Shown here: positions 61,863 through 64,000 of the stretch, in pieces
How the letters are laid out: each line of letters opens with the position of its first letter
How positions within the stretch are numbered: position 1 is the stretch's first letter
Origin: an uncultured Porphyromonadaceae bacterium
GTDB lineage: Bacteria; Bacteroidota; Bacteroidia; Bacteroidales; Muribaculaceae
Direction of reading: 5' to 3'
Assembly: GCA_902495075.1 (NCBI GenBank)
Contig: CABUVO010000003.1
Location: forward strand, 133,790 to 197,789
Length of the DNA: 64,000 nucleotides
Program-made: the position numbers and the translations under genes
The notes under the pieces: model-generated
Database searches by the model: none
Told to the model about the DNA's origin: nothing
The model's input: only the letters and a program-made list of their open reading frames with translations

Positions 61863-62321
61863 TTTCTATACAAAGAAAACTTCTTCGTAGCATCTGAAGG
61901 ACGACCAAAACCAGTGCGACCACCAAGAAGTTTCAAAAGGGTTTTCGGCTCGCGCCGTATGTCTTTGATGTTGTTCAGGTCATTTACAGATTGATGTACG
62001 CTGTAAGTGCAAAATTACGAATAATTTTAGAAACTTTAGCTCTTGGCGACAAAGATAATACGAGATGATGACCAACAAATCGTTCCGAGAGCGCATGGGT
62101 GTCGAGGAAAAAACTACCCGATGGTTTCTATCGTAATTCGAGAAGCGGTAAAGAGAGGGCTGATAAAAGTTGGTACGCCTGAAGGAACAAACCGCCGCGA
62201 TGTTGCTTATATTCCCTCATGGGGATAGACTAATTTCATGTAATTTCATGTAATTTCATGTAATTGAATCGGCTAAATTCGTAGTGAACCGAATTTAGCC
62301 TTGACAAAACTCACTTGATAT
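61863..62321. other. gap with small remnants and short tandem repeats
   Basis: Near 61866-61990 a minus-strand frame without a good start reads NDLNNIKDIRREPKTLLKLL, then [20 protein letters not shown]: probably the end of another gene. At 62043-62228 a plus-strand frame with a TTG start (ATKIIRDDDQQIVPRAHGCR, later VIREAVKRGLIKVGTPEGTN) looks protein-like but unknown. The TTTCATGTAA unit is repeated three times at 62235-62265. Confidence 0.35.
62235..62265. repeat. triple TTTCATGTAA repeat
   Basis: Three direct copies of the 10-bp unit TTTCATGTAA lie next to each other; TTCATGTAATGGTCATGTAA at about 62343 is a related copy. Confidence 0.7.
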
Positions 62322-62623
62322 TTAGCGATTTACCTCTGACAAGTTCATGTAATGGTCATGTAATTCAAGGCTGAATGGAGGAACCAACTGCCTTTCTGGG
62401 TCTGCGGCATATCGCTCAGTATCATAGCGCTCGCGTAACTCCACCTCTTTGATAAAGAGTTCGGCACGAGCCTGTACGCGCTCATAATCAAGCAACCGTT
62501 GATGGACAATTTCGGCCCTGCGTGTCTGGACTGCAAAATAATGGTCTGACACTGATTCACCGGCGTTTGAGCAAGATTCTTTAGCTTTATCTATGACAGA
62601 AAGGAAGTTACGATACTGGGAAT
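62322..62623 (-). pseudogene. dinD remnant with in-frame internal deletion
   Basis: From 62623 down to about 62460 the sequence matches the intact dinD ([26 protein letters not shown], then [28 protein letters not shown]). A block of 47 codons that separates ESVSDH from YFAVQ in the intact gene is missing; the deletion is in frame and lies at a short AAT microhomology. The N-terminal 50 codons are absent. The last part (FIKEVELRERYDTERYAADP) is different from dinD. Confidence 0.75.
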
Positions 62624-62871
62624 TAGAGCAATAAGATTCTGACTATCGCAGCAGCGGCAATAGCTACAATAACAGAGATGGAAACTCGAATCCATATCTT
62701 CAACTTATTGCTTATTAGCCAATAGACTGCAATAAATATGAATCCGGTAAATACACCAACGAGAGTATGACTCCAAGTTGGCAAAAGTTCCGAGTTTACG
62801 ATATATGCCAGTCCACACAGCATAATACATAGCATAGGATTCCAATTCTTCATATCAACATCCGGTGTCAT
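62623..62871 (-). CDS. hypothetical small membrane protein
   Basis: An 82-residue protein starting at the ATG 62871 (TPDVDMKNWNPMLCIMLCGL). It has three hydrophobic segments, including VGVFTGFIFIAVYWLI and VSISVIVAIAAAAIVRIL. The stop codon is at the edge of the dinD remnant. Not recognised. Confidence 0.5.
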   Translation of the reverse strand: MTPDVDMKNWNPMLCIMLCGLAYIVNSELLPTWSHTLVGVFTGFIFIAVYWLISNKLKIWIRVSISVIVAIAAAAIVRILLL

Positions 62872-63194
62872 TTTTCGCCAAGCATTGCAATGCAATCGCA
62901 AAAAACGAGTAAAAAGATAATTTTGATTTTAATTTTCTTTGCCATAATAAGTATGACATCGAAATTATTTAATGTATTGATTAGCCAATGCATCTTTTTG
63001 CGTCTTTCCGGTGATTTAAGCGAATTCAGTCAATCTCAATGCCCGCATTGCTCCTTCCTGAATTCCCATAAATCCCTCGAAAATCCTCTAAAAATATGCA
63101 TTAACTAATTTCCGAGTCATACTTATTTTGGTAAAGTTAGACAGAATAAACGGCTTTGTTCTCAACAAATGTTGAGAAATGCAGGTTGATGTTA

Positions 63195-63755
63195 TTATTT
63201 TTTGCGAAGGCGGCTGAGGTGTGTCGGAGTAATGTTCAGCAGCGAGGCGATGTCCTTGAGCGAAAAGAGTTGGAACAGGTTCGGGTCGCAGCTTAGCAAC
63301 TCGTCATAGCGTTGTTGCGGCGATTTGGAATAGAGGTCAACGTGGCGGTCGTATAGGGTGTAGAATACTTCGCGAGTTGTGGCTTCGATTATTTGACGCA
63401 CTTTTTCATCTACCCGCATCAGATCCGCGACTTCCGCAGACGGTATACAATAGATTTCACAAGGCACGGTTGCTATGATAGAGCATCGCGATTTCTGCCG
63501 ATAAAGCGAGCCGGGGTAATCGCATACGAAATGACCTGCAAATTCAAGACCGACAACATGGGGAATCCCATCTGACGAATAGCATACATACTTAAGGGCT
63601 CCGGATTCAACATAGCCAATATAGCGTCCGACATTCCCTGCCATAATAAAGGCTTCGCCCTTATCATAATGCCGTAGCTGACCGCGACTTTTACAAAGGT
63701 TCTGCCAAAAGTCGGTGTCGATGTTATCGATATACGAGTTGAATTGCGAAGGCAT
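63195..63755 (-). CDS. Crp/Fnr family transcriptional regulator
   Basis: A 186-residue regulator starting at the ATG 63755 (PSQFNSYIDNIDTDFWQNLC), as in the remnant copy; a TTG at 63782 would precede the predicted transcript start. It has a cNMP-binding-like beta-roll (GNVGRYIGYVESGALKYVCY and GLEFAGHFVCDYPGSLYRQKS), a linking helix (VRQIIEATTREVFYTLYDRH) and a C-terminal HTH (FSLKDIASLLNITPTHLSRL RKK). No Fe-S cysteines of Fnr type are visible. A 16-bp palindrome lies at the -41.5 position of its own promoter, which suggests autoregulation. Confidence 0.88.
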   Translation of the reverse strand: MPSQFNSYIDNIDTDFWQNLCKSRGQLRHYDKGEAFIMAGNVGRYIGYVESGALKYVCYSSDGIPHVVGLEFAGHFVCDYPGSLYRQKSRCSIIATVPCEIYCIPSAEVADLMRVDEKVRQIIEATTREVFYTLYDRHVDLYSKSPQQRYDELLSCDPNLFQLFSLKDIASLLNITPTHLSRLRKK

Positions 63756-63779
63756 ACATTCTGGTCTATTAATCACCCA

Positions 63780-63824
63780 CAAAGTTACATAGTAAAAAAG
63801 ACAAAAGTTGTGACAAATGTCACA
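63780..63824 (-). promoter_or_regulatory. Crp/Fnr-type operator and promoter of the regulator gene
   Basis: The perfect palindrome TGTGACAAATGTCACA (63809-63824) is followed on the minus strand after 21 bp by TAACTTTG (63787-63780). If transcription starts near 63775, the palindrome centre is at about -41.5, the class II activator position. The -33 box is replaced by the operator. Confidence 0.7.
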
Positions 63825-63854
63825 GCTGCCTGATAAAATAGCCTTTTTAGAGCT

Positions 63855-64000
63855 TTAATCTACCGATTTTTCCTCTTCTGTGGTGTTCGTCGCTATAGAT
63901 TCACGGAAGCGATGAAGCTGACGGCGGGAAATATTGAGGTATGTAGCTATCTCTCCGAGTGAGACCATATCAAACAGGCGTGGATAGCGCGCAAGCAACT
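63855..64000 (-). CDS. Crp/Fnr family regulator, C-terminal part (cut by window edge)
   Basis: Reading the minus strand from the window end to the TAA at 63855 gives LLARYPRLFDMVSLGEIATY, then LNISRRQLHRFRESIATNTTEEEKSV. This is the HTH end of a second Crp/Fnr regulator (VSLGEIATYLNISRRQLHRFR). It is a different gene from the one at 63195, and its start lies beyond the window. Confidence 0.8.
   Translation of the reverse strand, partial: LLARYPRLFDMVSLGEIATYLNISRRQLHRFRESIATNTTEEEKSVD

Overview
The window looks like a chromosome segment of a gut Bacteroidales bacterium, most like Muribaculaceae/Bacteroides. The signs are a SusC/SusD pair, a GldE-type CNNM protein, a BspA-like leucine-rich-repeat protein, T9SS-like C-terminal tails, DUF3791/DUF3990 genes, A-rich translation starts, and promoters of the Bacteroides type (TTTG, about 20 bp, then TAnnTTTG). 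I found no rRNA, tRNA, CRISPR array or complete insertion sequence.

Layout. 0-13 kb is housekeeping: rpsB-tsf, convergent eno, a RecD-like helicase overlapping an MgtC gene, a few secreted or membrane proteins, fabD, asd and a RICIN lectin. 13.2-20.8 kb is an accessory, mostly AT-rich defence island. It holds an operon of an Abi_2/AbiF-like HEPN protein, a phosphoribosyltransferase-like protein with a winged-helix-like tail, and a retron (msr-msd RNA plus reverse transcriptase). It also holds a solitary HsdR-N nuclease-like gene, an SPFH protein with a tiny Arc-type gene, and a second Abi gene. 21-26 kb has an OPT transporter, an outer-membrane beta-barrel protein and a small secreted protein.

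26.4-43.7 kb is one long minus-strand polysaccharide-utilisation-type operon with a divergently placed family at its head: a probable regulator, two ribokinases, SusC, SusD, a propeller glycosidase-like protein, a NanA/DapA-family lyase, a YhcH protein, an MFS transporter, a beta-helix/glycosidase fusion and a beta-helix protein. The order regulator - ribokinase - ribokinase - SusC - SusD - glycosidase - MFS resembles the ribose-utilisation (rus) locus of Bacteroides thetaiotaomicron, with a lyase and YhcH added.

43.8-55 kb returns to housekeeping: glyS-lemA-FKBP-S9 peptidase-lipoprotein-TIGR02757, a GHL10 protein, an HTH gene, a phosphopantetheinyl transferase and gldE. 55-64 kb is accessory again: a DUF3791-DUF3990-DUF3791 toxin-antitoxin-like cassette, a run of small membrane or hypothetical genes that look like immunity genes, the broken tail of a metallopeptidase-type polymorphic toxin, and intact and deleted copies of a crp/fnr gene and a dinD gene. 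Two promoters there carry the same 16-bp Crp/Fnr-type palindrome at exactly the same spacing.

The strongest candidate for an undescribed system is the four-part Abi-HEPN / PRTase / retron RNA / RT operon at 13.25-16.7 kb. The retron a1/a2 stem could be read directly from the sequence, and it overlaps the stop codon of the effector and the start codon of the RT.
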